Assembly: GCA_003598085.1 (NCBI GenBank)
Contig: QZKU01000067.1
Location: forward strand, 1 to 57,605
Reading direction: 5' to 3'
Source: Candidatus Abyssobacteria bacterium SURF_5
Lineage (GTDB): Bacteria > Abyssobacteria > SURF-5
Length of the DNA: 57,605 bases
The notes beneath the pieces are model-generated. The model ran no database searches and was not told the origin of the DNA. It saw only the letters and a list, made by a program, of their open reading frames with translations. This document shows positions 6,597 through 15,127 of this stretch, in pieces. Position 1 is the first letter of the stretch, and the number at the start of each line of letters is the position of its first letter. The position numbers and the translations under genes are program-made.

Positions 6597-9500
6597 GTGC
6601 TGTGGGACCTTGTGAAACCACCTGGTCTCCAAGCTTGTAACTAGCTTCAATGGCGCCTCATTCATATCGGCCCCGCGCACTCGCCAAAATACGTAGGAAT
6701 TATTCGGTATCCTGTTCCAGATAGTGATTGGCATTGACCAGTTTTCCTGACGGATAAGCAAATGCAGATGTTCATATGTCGAATAATAGGTCGTGAAACC
6801 TGGTGAAAAACTAAAATCAACGGCGAAAACATTCTCAATGCCTCCATCCGGTGACCAAACAAAAACTGGAGGCGAAGATAAATCTACTTGATCTGAAGGA
6901 GATTCCAAATAGATTTCAGTCAGTCCGGGACAGTCAGGGTCGTCTCTGTCGGCAAAGCCATCACAGTCGTTATCAAGCCCGTCGACACACGCCTCCGGAA
7001 CCGGCTGGCCTTCATCACAGGTATCTACCTGCTCGCCCCCCTGACAGCCAAGGTCGCCTGTCGAGGCGCATTCACCCACTCCGCAACTAGTTTGCTGGGC
7101 ATACCATTCCTCATCGACGCCGTCGTCTGTTGTAAAGCCATCGCAGTCATTGTCCAGCTTGTCGCACAGTTCGGGTCCGGCGCCCTCAAAGGGGTCGCAG
7201 ACCTGCGGCACGCCGTCTATGCAATTATCGATAGTATGCTCGCAAACACCTAAACCGCATGTTGTATATCCTAGATCATCCGCCTCGTCATTTAAGCCAT
7301 CACAGTCGTTATCGAGGGTATCACAAACCTCTATCGATGGGACGCCTTCGGTACATGTATCTACCTGCACGCCCGCCTGACATTCAAAGTCACCTTCGGC
7401 CGCGCATTGGCCAACGCCACAGCTTGTCGGTTGATTATACCAGGGCTCGTCAATGCCATCGGCCGTTACCGCATTGCAGTCGTTATCGATGCCGTCGCAG
7501 ATTTCAAGAGCAGTTGGAGTAACCGTGTCACAGGCATCTCCGACACCGTTAAAGTTGCAATCCTCTTGATAGGGATTATAGGTGTTGATGCAGTTGTCAT
7601 CGCATCCTTCCACCATGCCTCCTGTGCACGGGTAATCACCTGTCACAGTGCTGCCGTCACCATCGTCTAATACACCGTCGTTGTCGGAATCCGTTGTCCC
7701 CAGAACCACCTCTATTATCACCGTCGAATAACAGGGAGCCCTGTCGTAAACCGGAACTCTCTCGTCAGGGTCGATTGCGATTTGGAAATTATGAGATCCA
7801 ACAGATAGCGGATCAAACTCGCATGGAGGGAGCGCCGAAGCTTCTCCGGCCAGGAGTTGCGGAACAACTATCGTGCAGGACTGTCCATCGTCTGCCTCGA
7901 TGACTACGTCAAAGTCATTGGCATCGGCATCACCATCTTCGTTTGAGATGGTTGCGGTAAGGGACGGATTATCATCATTCGTAAGTGGTGAAGGACTGAC
8001 GACTACTGCTTTCGTACTTAGTTGAGCTTTGAGTGTAGATGGATCAACAGTTTCGAAGATGAAGGCATATGTCGCTCCCTCGGCCGCTTCAACAATTTGA
8101 TACTGACCGGCGATACCGCTAAATTTCACATACGCCTCGAGAGTGTTTGTTGTCGGCAATCCCGGTAATGGCCAGCCATCATTGGTTTCTTCGTATCTAT
8201 ATGTATCACCAGGATTGAAGACCCTTGCTGGAACAAAAGTATGAGAAGCAAAATTCTTCGTGTAAATACTCCCCCACTGATCCACACATTCAGCTTGAAC
8301 CTGAAACCTATCAACGGCCTTGGGCGAAGAGCCATAGTACTGAACCTCAAAAAAAGCTGTGTAGACACTACTTGTCACGTAGGGCGGGTCTTCAAGTAAG
8401 CCGATACCGCTTATGATTGTGAATTCCACCTCCGGATCTGGTTCTGGGGGTGGCGGTGGTTCCGGCGGATCCTCGGACAGGGTCTTTACCACGAGGAGAT
8501 TGCTGCGAGCAACTTCCTCAAAAGTTGCTGTTAACGCAACAACTTGAATTCCATAGGAGGTGTCAGGTTCAAGCGGACCAAATGACCATGTGTCGGCTCC
8601 GTTTATCGGGCCCTGAGCCTGTCCATTTAGGTAAGTTTCATAAAACGGAGCCCAGGAAAGATCTTCCCATCTGATGTCAATATATGTTCTTCCGACATCT
8701 TCGGCAAAGACAGTGATTCTCGGCTCCTCCTCCGGAATGATTATTTTTGCCTCGTTTGACGACCCCAAGAAGGTCCCGTCATGGTCCACTGCCGCTATTT
8801 GATAACTCACCTCCGTCTCCGGTTTAACGCCATTATCATAGATGATAGAATCTGAAGTAGGGGTAAATGCAAAACCATTACGGATTAGACGGTAAAAAGG
8901 AGCGCCATAGGGATCCAGTTGGACAGATATCTTTGCCTGAAAGGGCGACACAGCTTCGGCGGAAATAATGAGATCTTCATAGCCGCCCAGCGCTATTTCA
9001 AAGCACGCCAGATTAAATACATTTACGTCGACACCGTCCCATATCATGTAGCCGCCTTCAAAATCTTGCTGGGTCGGGATCGAAACACCGTTGATAAAAA
9101 ATTCTCTTGAAGTCGGGCAGCCTAATTTGACCCCGTCACCTACGTCCATATCTGGGCCGCCATTGTATCGGTATTTGTTCCAGAAACGTCCGTGAAGCGA
9201 AAACGCTTCCAGCGCACCTGGTTTATACATGATGCAACACTCTCCCAGATCGCCACCATCGAAGTTCTGTATCCAATAGTTCCACCACGTATGCGCCTGT
9301 TCCGGGTACCCCGCATCGCTATATACATTACCAAGAGACACAGCTCTGCCATGGTCGTTATATGCCTGGACAATGAAGGGGCTTACAGCGGGATCCCAAC
9401 CCCGCTCCGTCTCTCCTGCGCATACTTCGTTTTCATACAGATACTCAGCGACGCCACCCGTTACAGGGTAGTAGAGTTTAAATTTATTTCGAAAGTCTTG

Positions 9501-10301
9501 TCTTTGGAACGTTTGGTATTGGTAAAGTGGGGTGATTGCAAACTCCTCGATAGAAAGAACCTTGAATATGGGATTTTCGGGATACCGTCCTCGCACGTGA
9601 GGGGTCACAGGTAACACCATGTCGAGACCAATGTCGCTTATATTGTAAATTACGTTTTGCCCGTTATAATGACTTCCCCAGCCGGGCTCATTATAGTCTC
9701 CGTAAGGATCATTTACTATGATCCGATTTGGCGCGTCAGTACCCACAATTACGAAATAGTGACAGATTGCACCGGGATCGTCACATTCCAGACCAATTTT
9801 CATGTGTCCTACTAGGGGCCGGCCTTCATTCAACTCTTGCTCAATTTCAGCCATTAGATTTGTATAGGTCCATGAATCAGGAACATCAAAGCTGTGATTA
9901 CTCAGATAGCTCGCAATTTTCGTGGGATCGGTTCCCCAATACCCGCCGCCAGCATCAACAATAATGTAATTATGAGCCCCGGCAGATTCATTTCCATCAC
10001 AATCGTACGCCCAACGTGCGGTATAATCTTGTCCGGAGAAGTCCTTGAATCCATCATAGCCGTTATAGATATACCACCCCTTGTAATCGCTGAGATTATC
10101 AGGCAATAAGCCATAGTAATTCGCTAGCATCACGGAGCACGTAGGACCACATGCATTACAGCCGTAAAATACCCTCCGTTCCATATCCAATACCTGATGA
10201 ATGTATGGAACATCCAGCGACACGCACTGTTGAGCTTGAGCGGTGTTGACTGAAAGTATTGAGAAGAGGATAATAGCTGCCAAACTGCGTGCCATTCGCA
10301 T
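6594..10301 (-). CDS. Secreted C39-like cysteine peptidase with FN3 and MopE-type repeats
   Basis: A 1235-residue exported protein. A signal peptide (about residues 1-22, ending TAQA) leads to a C39-like papain-fold domain with the Cys motif ACGPTC near residue 48, a later CHYFVIVG (His) and VNDPYG (Asp). There follow a long region of unknown fold, FN3-like segments, a Pro-rich linker, a thrombospondin-3-like calcium stretch (DSDNDGVLDDGD) and four MopE-type LDNDCDG/IDNDCN Cys-Asp repeats. The last 109 residues (6597-6923) match the C-terminus of the M6 protease at 16446. I chose ATG 10301 for its GGAGG six bases away and a clean signal peptide. The stop codon and final few residues appear to come from the IS3 remnant. 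Probably a surface or secreted hydrolase or adhesin; substrate unknown. Confidence 0.8.
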   Translation of the reverse strand: MRMARSLAAIILFSILSVNTAQAQQCVSLDVPYIHQVLDMERRVFYGCNACGPTCSVMLANYYGLLPDNLSDYKGWYIYNGYDGFKDFSGQDYTARWAYDCDGNESAGAHNYIIVDAGGGYWGTDPTKIASYLSNHSFDVPDSWTYTNLMAEIEQELNEGRPLVGHMKIGLECDDPGAICHYFVIVGTDAPNRIIVNDPYGDYNEPGWGSHYNGQNVIYNISDIGLDMVLPVTPHVRGRYPENPIFKVLSIEEFAITPLYQYQTFQRQDFRNKFKLYYPVTGGVAEYLYENEVCAGETERGWDPAVSPFIVQAYNDHGRAVSLGNVYSDAGYPEQAHTWWNYWIQNFDGGDLGECCIMYKPGALEAFSLHGRFWNKYRYNGGPDMDVGDGVKLGCPTSREFFINGVSIPTQQDFEGGYMIWDGVDVNVFNLACFEIALGGYEDLIISAEAVSPFQAKISVQLDPYGAPFYRLIRNGFAFTPTSDSIIYDNGVKPETEVSYQIAAVDHDGTFLGSSNEAKIIIPEEEPRITVFAEDVGRTYIDIRWEDLSWAPFYETYLNGQAQGPINGADTWSFGPLEPDTSYGIQVVALTATFEEVARSNLLVVKTLSEDPPEPPPPPEPDPEVEFTIISGIGLLEDPPYVTSSVYTAFFEVQYYGSSPKAVDRFQVQAECVDQWGSIYTKNFASHTFVPARVFNPGDTYRYEETNDGWPLPGLPTTNTLEAYVKFSGIAGQYQIVEAAEGATYAFIFETVDPSTLKAQLSTKAVVVSPSPLTNDDNPSLTATISNEDGDADANDFDVVIEADDGQSCTIVVPQLLAGEASALPPCEFDPLSVGSHNFQIAIDPDERVPVYDRAPCYSTVIIEVVLGTTDSDNDGVLDDGDGSTVTGDYPCTGGMVEGCDDNCINTYNPYQEDCNFNGVGDACDTVTPTALEICDGIDNDCNAVTADGIDEPWYNQPTSCGVGQCAAEGDFECQAGVQVDTCTEGVPSIEVCDTLDNDCDGLNDEADDLGYTTCGLGVCEHTIDNCIDGVPQVCDPFEGAGPELCDKLDNDCDGFTTDDGVDEEWYAQQTSCGVGECASTGDLGCQGGEQVDTCDEGQPVPEACVDGLDNDCDGFADRDDPDCPGLTEIYLESPSDQVDLSSPPVFVWSPDGGIENVFAVDFSFSPGFTTYYSTYEHLHLLIRQENWSMPITIWNRIPNNSYVFWRVRGADMNEAPLKLVTSLETRWFHKVPQH

Positions 10302-10670
10302 TTTGTGCCTCCGATTTCCTGCCCCGCACACGTAGTTTTCAATTTTGCGGAAGCTCAATGAGCAAGAAAGCTTCTTATCAAGATACACTTAAATTAAAGC
10401 CTATAACATATACAACACTTTGAATGTACATGTCAAGAAATTTATTTTGAATGTCCTTTGCAGATGGTAACTCCTCTAGCACGCCAGATAGAAATGCTCT
10501 CCCGGGAGGGGGGGTTTGCCGGTTGCGCCGTCGACTCGTTTCGGCGTAATGCGCGGATTGAGGCCAATGTTTTCACTACGGATTTTCACGGATATTCAGG
10601 GATTGGAGAGGCAGGCCGCAGGCTGTAGTCGAGGCGCCATGGCCATAGTAGGAGGAAGAAAGACACCTAT
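10302..10670. other. Intergenic region without a recognisable gene
   Basis: The part nearest 10301 is the leader of the C39-like gene. Around 10574-10597 there is a TACGGATTTTCACGGATATT segment of the same flavour as CACGGATTTTCTCGGATTAA at 1441-1460, a degenerate dispersed repeat. I see no promoter of good quality or coding frame. Confidence 0.4.
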
Positions 10671-11067
10671 TCATTGCAGTGCGTCTAGAACACCTGCGCG
10701 TACTTTGCACGCGAGCTCGACGGTTTTGCGGGCTTCGTCAGGCGTCGCATCCGGACGATCTCCCGGATACCGCAACTCAACTCCATAGGGCGTGAGCACG
10801 ATTACATCACGTGATGAAGCAGCAAGGTTCGCATTGCAAGTCTCGGCAAGATCCAACAGTTCTTTCGTGTGTTTTTGGGAATGCTACCTGATGTGATGTC
10901 AAGAAGGCCTTCAAATATTTTTCGGCGGCTTGTTGACTGTGAAAAGCAATAGAGTTGGCGAAAGCGGCGCCCTCCGCCATCAAATGTTCAGCCAAGTCCG
11001 TGTCGGAATCAGCCTTGCGAAGCCATTCAGCGATAAGCTTACGCTTGATGTCCTCAGGCGGCCTCAT
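10671..11067 (-). pseudogene. HEPN-domain protein, frameshifted
   Basis: The N-terminal half reads as a HEPN protein (SQQAAEKYLKAFL is the family signature) from ATG 11067 to the TH of FPKTH. A one-base insertion near 10870 then breaks the frame, and the rest (KELLDLAETC through YPGDRPDATPDEARKTVELA) continues in the neighbouring frame to 10671. HEPN proteins of this kind pair with MNT nucleotidyltransferases as toxin-antitoxin modules; the MNT remnant overlaps its start. Both halves are decayed, so the module is probably inactive unless the frameshift is an assembly error. Confidence 0.7.
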
Positions 11068-11290
11068 AGATCACTTTCCCGTATCTGTTGGCTGGATAGG
11101 CGATGCCGCCGATGACATCTTTGCTTTCCTCAAACCACTGTTTGGAGATGAGAATAATATCAAAAGGATGCCCCATGCCTCTGAGCGAGCGACGAATCTG
11201 AACGTAGTATTGTTGCCTGTCCGTCAGGTACTGGTTTTTGCCCCTTTTGAAGATCTCGTATTCCAATTTGTTTCTCAAGCACCCAGCTTT
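11054..11290 (-). pseudogene. MNT-type nucleotidyltransferase, 3' remnant
   Basis: Only the C-terminal part of a minimal nucleotidyltransferase is recognisable (RSLRGMGHPFDIILISKQWF, then IAYPANRYGKVIYEAA). The GSx10DxD catalytic motif that should lie upstream is missing. Its stop overlaps the HEPN start by 14 bases, the usual arrangement of MNT-HEPN pairs. The 5' boundary is uncertain, and from 11291 to 11601 I see no gene. Confidence 0.55.
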
Positions 11291-11601
11291 GCACTTGTTC
11301 CTCAAAAGTCCCCTACAACGTCCAATCGGGACCGACATCGGCTCGATCAAAATTGTCAGCAAAAACCACCACGGACGCCACCTGGGAAGCTATGCGAAAG
11401 AATTTAACCCGACAGGATAATGTTTGTCAAGCGAAAAATGTTCCATCCCCATTTCCGCGAACACTCAAAGCGCGCGTGACAAGCCAGCGCGAATTCTATG
11501 TTACTCGCCATTCCTTCTTTGGCTTTGGTATTGTCGAAGAGGGGCGCGAATCGAACAGACGGCAGGGGACGGATCGAAGAAGGAATCTGGATTTACTTGA
11601 A

Positions 11602-12906
11602 TCATTTCTTTCTCTTAAAAACCTCCAGCAATTTCTCAACCACGTTTGACGCGTGCGCCACATGAAGCGCCTTATGTACGGTTTCCTGGACAGAAGGCTC
11701 CTGCAGCAGCGCCTGCAAAATGTGGCGCGCATCTGGCGCCGGAGCTCCGTCCTGTTCGGACAATGAGCGCGCCAGCGCCATGACCCTCTGGGCCGAACGC
11801 TTGAACCGAACATTCTTTGGTATCTCTGCCTTCTCCTTGTGCTCAATGCAGCACCGAAGGTTCTCGGCGAAATCTATCGCGTCCACCTTGGTCTCCTGAA
11901 GCCAGCACGAGAATGTCTCCCGCTCGTTCGATGCGATCGACATAAGCAAATGCATTGGATCAACCATGTCGATGCCCGAGGCTGCGGCCTCCCTTTCCGC
12001 CGCATCGAGAATTCGGCTCAGACAAACATTGGCGTCCGCATCCTTTCTTGTAGTTCCATCCATCTGCAAGGTTCCGACGATTGCCATGACATCCGCAAAA
12101 TCTTGAACTCGATCTTCGGGCTTTTTTTCCAGGCACTGCATGAGCATCTTTGAAAAGCCCTCCGGCAAATCCTTTCGTAATTCCGCCGGAGCAACGGGAA
12201 CTGCTGTCTTGATCTTTTGGGCCAGCTCATTCCAGTTGCTGCCGACGAACGGCGGAGTCGCGCACGAAAGATGATACATCAGCGCCCCGAATGAATAGAT
12301 GTCGGTCCGCTTGTCAACTTCGTGAGGACAATCAAATTGTTCAGGCGATACGTAGGGAAACGTGCCGAGCATGTCGCAGGTTCCGGTGAGGACCGTGCTG
12401 TCGACAGCGCGCGCTATCCCGAAATCCGAAATCTTGATTGTGCCGTTTCGGTCAAGCATCACGTTCGCCGGCGTCAGGTCTCGATGAACGATGCCGCGAA
12501 TTCCGTCCGGCGTCATGCAGTTATGGACATACACGAGGCCGGTGGCAATCTCTTCCGCAATCTGCAGGAGCCGTTCGACCGGCAACAATGCCCTCTTCTT
12601 TATGAAGTCGAAAAGAGAGCCGCCCTCGACCCATTCCATGAAGAGGAAGGGACGCCCCTCGATCTCTTTCACCGAGTAAGCCCGTACAATGTTCGGATGA
12701 CTGCCGATGGCGACCCATATCTTCATTTCGCGCCGGAAACGGGCTACCATCGCGGCATCCTTCAGAAACTCGTCGCGCACGGTCTTGGCCGCCCGCCTCT
12801 CGCCGGTTTCAATATGCTCCAGCAGATACACGTATGCCATCCCGCCGCCGAGAAGATTAGTTATTCGATACCGCTCATCAAGAATCTGTCCGATCTGTTT
12901 TGCCAT
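11602..12906 (-). CDS. Ser/Thr protein kinase fused to a Clp N-terminal-type domain
   Basis: Residues about 12-270 form a Hanks-type kinase: Gly-rich loop LGGGMAYVY, the Lys of AAKTV, catalytic HRDLTPANVM and DFGIA, then YVSPEQ and the DIYSFG helix. Residues about 285-430 have two repeats resembling the Clp_N domain of ClpA/ClpB/ClpC: AAEREAAASGIDMVDPMHLLMSI and, later, FKRSAQRVMALARS followed by ARHILQALL. No transmembrane segment or PASTA domain is present, so this is a cytosolic kinase. In ClpC the N-domain binds adaptors or phospho-arginine-marked substrates, so the fusion may direct phosphorylation to proteins in the proteostasis system; that is inference. The start ATG has only a weak AAGAGA upstream. 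No cognate phosphatase is adjacent. Confidence 0.88.
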   Translation of the reverse strand: MAKQIGQILDERYRITNLLGGGMAYVYLLEHIETGERRAAKTVRDEFLKDAAMVARFRREMKIWVAIGSHPNIVRAYSVKEIEGRPFLFMEWVEGGSLFDFIKKRALLPVERLLQIAEEIATGLVYVHNCMTPDGIRGIVHRDLTPANVMLDRNGTIKISDFGIARAVDSTVLTGTCDMLGTFPYVSPEQFDCPHEVDKRTDIYSFGALMYHLSCATPPFVGSNWNELAQKIKTAVPVAPAELRKDLPEGFSKMLMQCLEKKPEDRVQDFADVMAIVGTLQMDGTTRKDADANVCLSRILDAAEREAAASGIDMVDPMHLLMSIASNERETFSCWLQETKVDAIDFAENLRCCIEHKEKAEIPKNVRFKRSAQRVMALARSLSEQDGAPAPDARHILQALLQEPSVQETVHKALHVAHASNVVEKLLEVFKRKK

Positions 12907-13135
12907 ACTTCATATCTCTTGTTCCTTGGTACCCATTCGTTTGAGGCGGTTTCTATCTCTCATTTTTTTTGTTCCAAAGCATGTTGGTGCGCTCTCGCCC
13001 CCTGCGCCGTAATCCATTTGCTGCTTCGCGTCTTGAAATCTTGCCGCCTGGCTTCATCAAGCCTTGCCTCCGCTCAAACTCTCGCATAAAGTTGCAATTC
13101 AGTATAGACGAAATACGCTCATATGTGCAAAGACC

Positions 13136-13164
13136 TTGACAACCAATTTACCCGCTGTTAGTAT
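13136..13164 (+). promoter_or_regulatory. Sigma70-type promoter
   Basis: TTGACA (13136-13141), 17 bp, TAGTAT (13159-13164), 40 bp ahead of the TPR ATG. Good consensus; function inferred. The 12907-13135 stretch before it shows no gene I can support. Confidence 0.6.
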
Positions 13165-13204
13165 CATTCATAGCTTATTGGTTAAAAACTGGCACAAATG
13201 TTAT

Positions 13205-13831
13205 ATGGACTTGATTTCCTCTCTCGAAACGAAGATTCTCCAGAATCCGAATGAACCTTCCCTTTACTACAGCCTCGGGAAGGCCTTTCTCGCCCAAAGA
13301 GACTTGAAGCTGGCGGCGGCATCCTTCAAGAAAGCGGCCTCCCTCGCGCCCAAAGAGGTCAGGTATCACCTGCGGCTCGGTCAGGTATGTGTGAAAATGC
13401 GGCAGCCCGAGTCGGCAATCCGCGAATATAATGCGGTCCTCGCCGTCGACCCCGACAACATCAGCGCGCACATGCACTTGGGCCTCATCTTCGAGTTCTT
13501 CTGCTTCTGGCCTTCTGGAATGACAAAGGAAATTTTCCGCGCTGTCAAGAGTTCTTTTGACTTTTCCTTCGCTGCCGGTTTAGAATATCTGGCAACGGCG
13601 ACCCTCAGAAGCGATTCAATCGAAGCAGAACTTCCTGCGCAACTAAATCAATTCAATATCTTCGCAGATGAAACGTCATCAGACACGGCGCAATTTCTTG
13701 CAGACACTGCCTCTTTTCCCTGCCGGAATGTGGGCGGCCGCACAGAGCGGCGCTTCCGAACAATCGGCGGCGAAACCGTCATGGAACGCAAAAGTCATCG
13801 TTGCTCAGCGGCCATCGCTCCTGAACCCTGA
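13205..13831 (+). CDS. TPR protein, probably truncated at its 3' end
   Basis: From ATG 13205 the first ~97 residues form tetratricopeptide repeats: YYSLGKAFLAQRDLKLAAASF, then YHLRLGQVCVKMRQPESAIREY and the start of a third (AHMHLGLIFE). After that the repeat pattern is lost and the frame runs 164 bp into the DUF362 gene, which is read in another frame. The tail is therefore probably not native: the gene was cut or frameshifted around 13490. It is likely a small scaffolding protein; no partner can be named. Confidence 0.55.
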   Translation: MDLISSLETKILQNPNEPSLYYSLGKAFLAQRDLKLAAASFKKAASLAPKEVRYHLRLGQVCVKMRQPESAIREYNAVLAVDPDNISAHMHLGLIFEFFCFWPSGMTKEIFRAVKSSFDFSFAAGLEYLATATLRSDSIEAELPAQLNQFNIFADETSSDTAQFLADTASFPCRNVGGRTERRFRTIGGETVMERKSHRCSAAIAPEP

Positions 13832-14669
13832 CAAAACACCCGCTGGCGACAAGATCAAAAAAATTCTGGACGAAGCTGTTGTCGCTTTATCCGGAAAATC
13901 GGACGCCTCCTCCGCATGGAAAAGCTTTTTTTCTTCAGGCGATGTGGTCGGCATCAAGGTGAACTGCCTCGCCGGACGCGACCTGTCGAGCCATCCCGAA
14001 CTCGTTGCGGCCATTGTTGAGGGAGTGGCGTCGGCCGGAATCCCGAAAGAAAAAATCATTGTCTGGGATCGGACCGAGCACGACCTGCTATCGGCGGGGT
14101 TCTCACTAAAAGGCCTCGACGGCGCGCGGGTTTTAGCAACCGATTCGCGCGGCGCCGGCTACGAGTCCGATATCGAATTCTCCGGCGAGATCGGCTCCTG
14201 TTTCAGCAGGATCATCTCGCGCATCTGCACGGCAATCGTTAATGTGCCCGTCCTGAAGGACCACGATCTGGCCGGCGTCTCGCTCGGCATGAAGAACTTC
14301 TACGGCGCAATCCACAATCCGAACAAGTATCACGACAACAACTGCAATCCGTTCGTGGCGGACCTGTGCGCGCACCCGTACATCAAAAACAAGCTGCGGC
14401 TGGTCGTGTGCGACGGCCTGATCGCGCAGTATCATGGCGGCCCGGCTCCGCGCCCGCAATGGGCATGGCCCGCAGCCACGCTGCTTGTGGCTGACGATCC
14501 CGTCGCCGCGGACAAAATCGGTTGGGACATCATCGAGCAAAAGCGAAAAGAAAAAGGGATGAAACCGCTGAAGGAAAGCGGCCGCGAACCGAAGTACATC
14601 GAAACGGCGGAAGAGCGGGGATTGGGAACCGCCGATCCAGGAAAGATCTCAAAACTTTCTGTCTCTTAG
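13668..14669 (+). CDS. Tat-exported DUF362 domain protein
   Basis: A 333-residue protein opening with a twin-arginine motif (TRRNFLQ, residues 6-12) and a hydrophobic stretch. It has the DUF362 core: GDVVGIKVNCLAGRDLSSHP, then VWDRTEHDLLSAGF, an NVPVLKDHDLAGVSLGMKNFY segment and a C-terminal VADDPVAADKIGWDII. DUF362 proteins often accompany iron-sulfur or radical SAM genes, and here a Tat-type AmmeMemoRadiSam enzyme follows after an inserted GxxExxY cassette. The biochemical role is unknown. No good ribosome site precedes the ATG, but the Tat motif fixes the start. Confidence 0.8.
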   Translation: MKRHQTRRNFLQTLPLFPAGMWAAAQSGASEQSAAKPSWNAKVIVAQRPSLLNPDKTPAGDKIKKILDEAVVALSGKSDASSAWKSFFSSGDVVGIKVNCLAGRDLSSHPELVAAIVEGVASAGIPKEKIIVWDRTEHDLLSAGFSLKGLDGARVLATDSRGAGYESDIEFSGEIGSCFSRIISRICTAIVNVPVLKDHDLAGVSLGMKNFYGAIHNPNKYHDNNCNPFVADLCAHPYIKNKLRLVVCDGLIAQYHGGPAPRPQWAWPAATLLVADDPVAADKIGWDIIEQKRKEKGMKPLKESGREPKYIETAEERGLGTADPGKISKLSVS

Positions 14670-14697
14670 GCCTGAAACAGGGAAAAGAAAGAAAGGG

Positions 14698-14717
14698 AAC
14701 CGCCGATGAACGCCGAT
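14698..14717 (+). repeat. Left arm of 20-bp inverted repeat around the GxxExxY gene
   Basis: AACCGCCGATGAACGCCGAT. The exact reverse complement occurs at 15102-15121. Related sequences are at 1474-1503 and 1627-1646. Confidence 0.85.
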
Positions 14718-15085
14718 TGGATTTGGATCGATTAACGGAAAGAATAATTGGATGCGCATATACAGTCAGCAATACACTCGGAGCCGGATTCGTTGAAAAG
14801 GTCTATGAAAACGCTTTGGCGATTGAATTGCGGAAGGCTGGCATAAGAAGGCAACAACAGTTCCCCATCAAGGTAAAATATGAAGGCGAAGTAGTTGGCG
14901 ATTTTACAGCAGATATAATGGTTGAAGATACTGTTATCCTGGAACTAAAGGCAGTTCGCGCGTTCGATGAAGGACATGTTGCGCAGTGTATGAATTATTT
15001 AAGAGCCACGGGTTTTCCAATATGCCTACTCATTAACTTCGGCAAACCAAAAGTTGAAGTAAAAAGAATTGTTCAAGATTTTTGA
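14717..15085 (+). CDS. GxxExxY family protein
   Basis: About 122 residues if it starts at TTG 14717 (TTG 14723 is an alternative; no ATG fits). The family signature is clear: the GxxExxY segment GAGFVEKVYENAL, then QQFPIKVKYEGEVVGDFTAD, VILELKAVRAFDEGHVAQ and CLLINFGKPKVEVKRIV. The Asp and the Glu-x-Lys placement resemble a PD-(D/E)XK nuclease core (FTAD ... LELK). The role is unknown; such genes are scattered in environmental genomes. The gene is bracketed by a perfect inverted repeat, whose left arm overlaps the start, and it lies between two Tat-signal genes that would otherwise be adjacent. Confidence 0.8.
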   Translation: MDLDRLTERIIGCAYTVSNTLGAGFVEKVYENALAIELRKAGIRRQQQFPIKVKYEGEVVGDFTADIMVEDTVILELKAVRAFDEGHVAQCMNYLRATGFPICLLINFGKPKVEVKRIVQDF

Positions 15086-15101
15086 TCAAATATCGGCGTT
15101 T

Positions 15102-15121
15102 ATCGGCGTTCATCGGCGGTT
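15102..15121 (-). repeat. Right arm of 20-bp inverted repeat around the GxxExxY gene
   Basis: Exact reverse complement of 14698-14717. It ends six bases before the ATG of the radical SAM gene and thereby takes the place of a normal ribosome binding site. A further partial copy of the unit precedes it at 15092-15101. Confidence 0.85.
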
Positions 15122-15127
15122 GAAACA

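Larger units (their letters stand above)
5880..6600 (+). mobile_element. IS3-family insertion sequence remnant
   Basis: An intact orfA, a slippery A8 run (6225-6232) and the first third of orfB are present; the DDE catalytic domain and the right end are gone. The left end is probably TGAAGTTCCCCCCGTTTT at 5880, inside the 3' end of the radical SAM gene. That end is judged from resemblance to IS3-group termini, without a matching right repeat. The right junction lies around 6597-6605, where the sequence becomes the 3' end of the convergent C39-like gene. Confidence 0.75.

Noticed and set aside
11300-11350. Minus-strand reading resembling a secreted sugar-binding domain start (ADNFDRADVGPDW)
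   Set aside because: The similarity spans only about 15 codons, is closed by a stop and has no start; probably chance.
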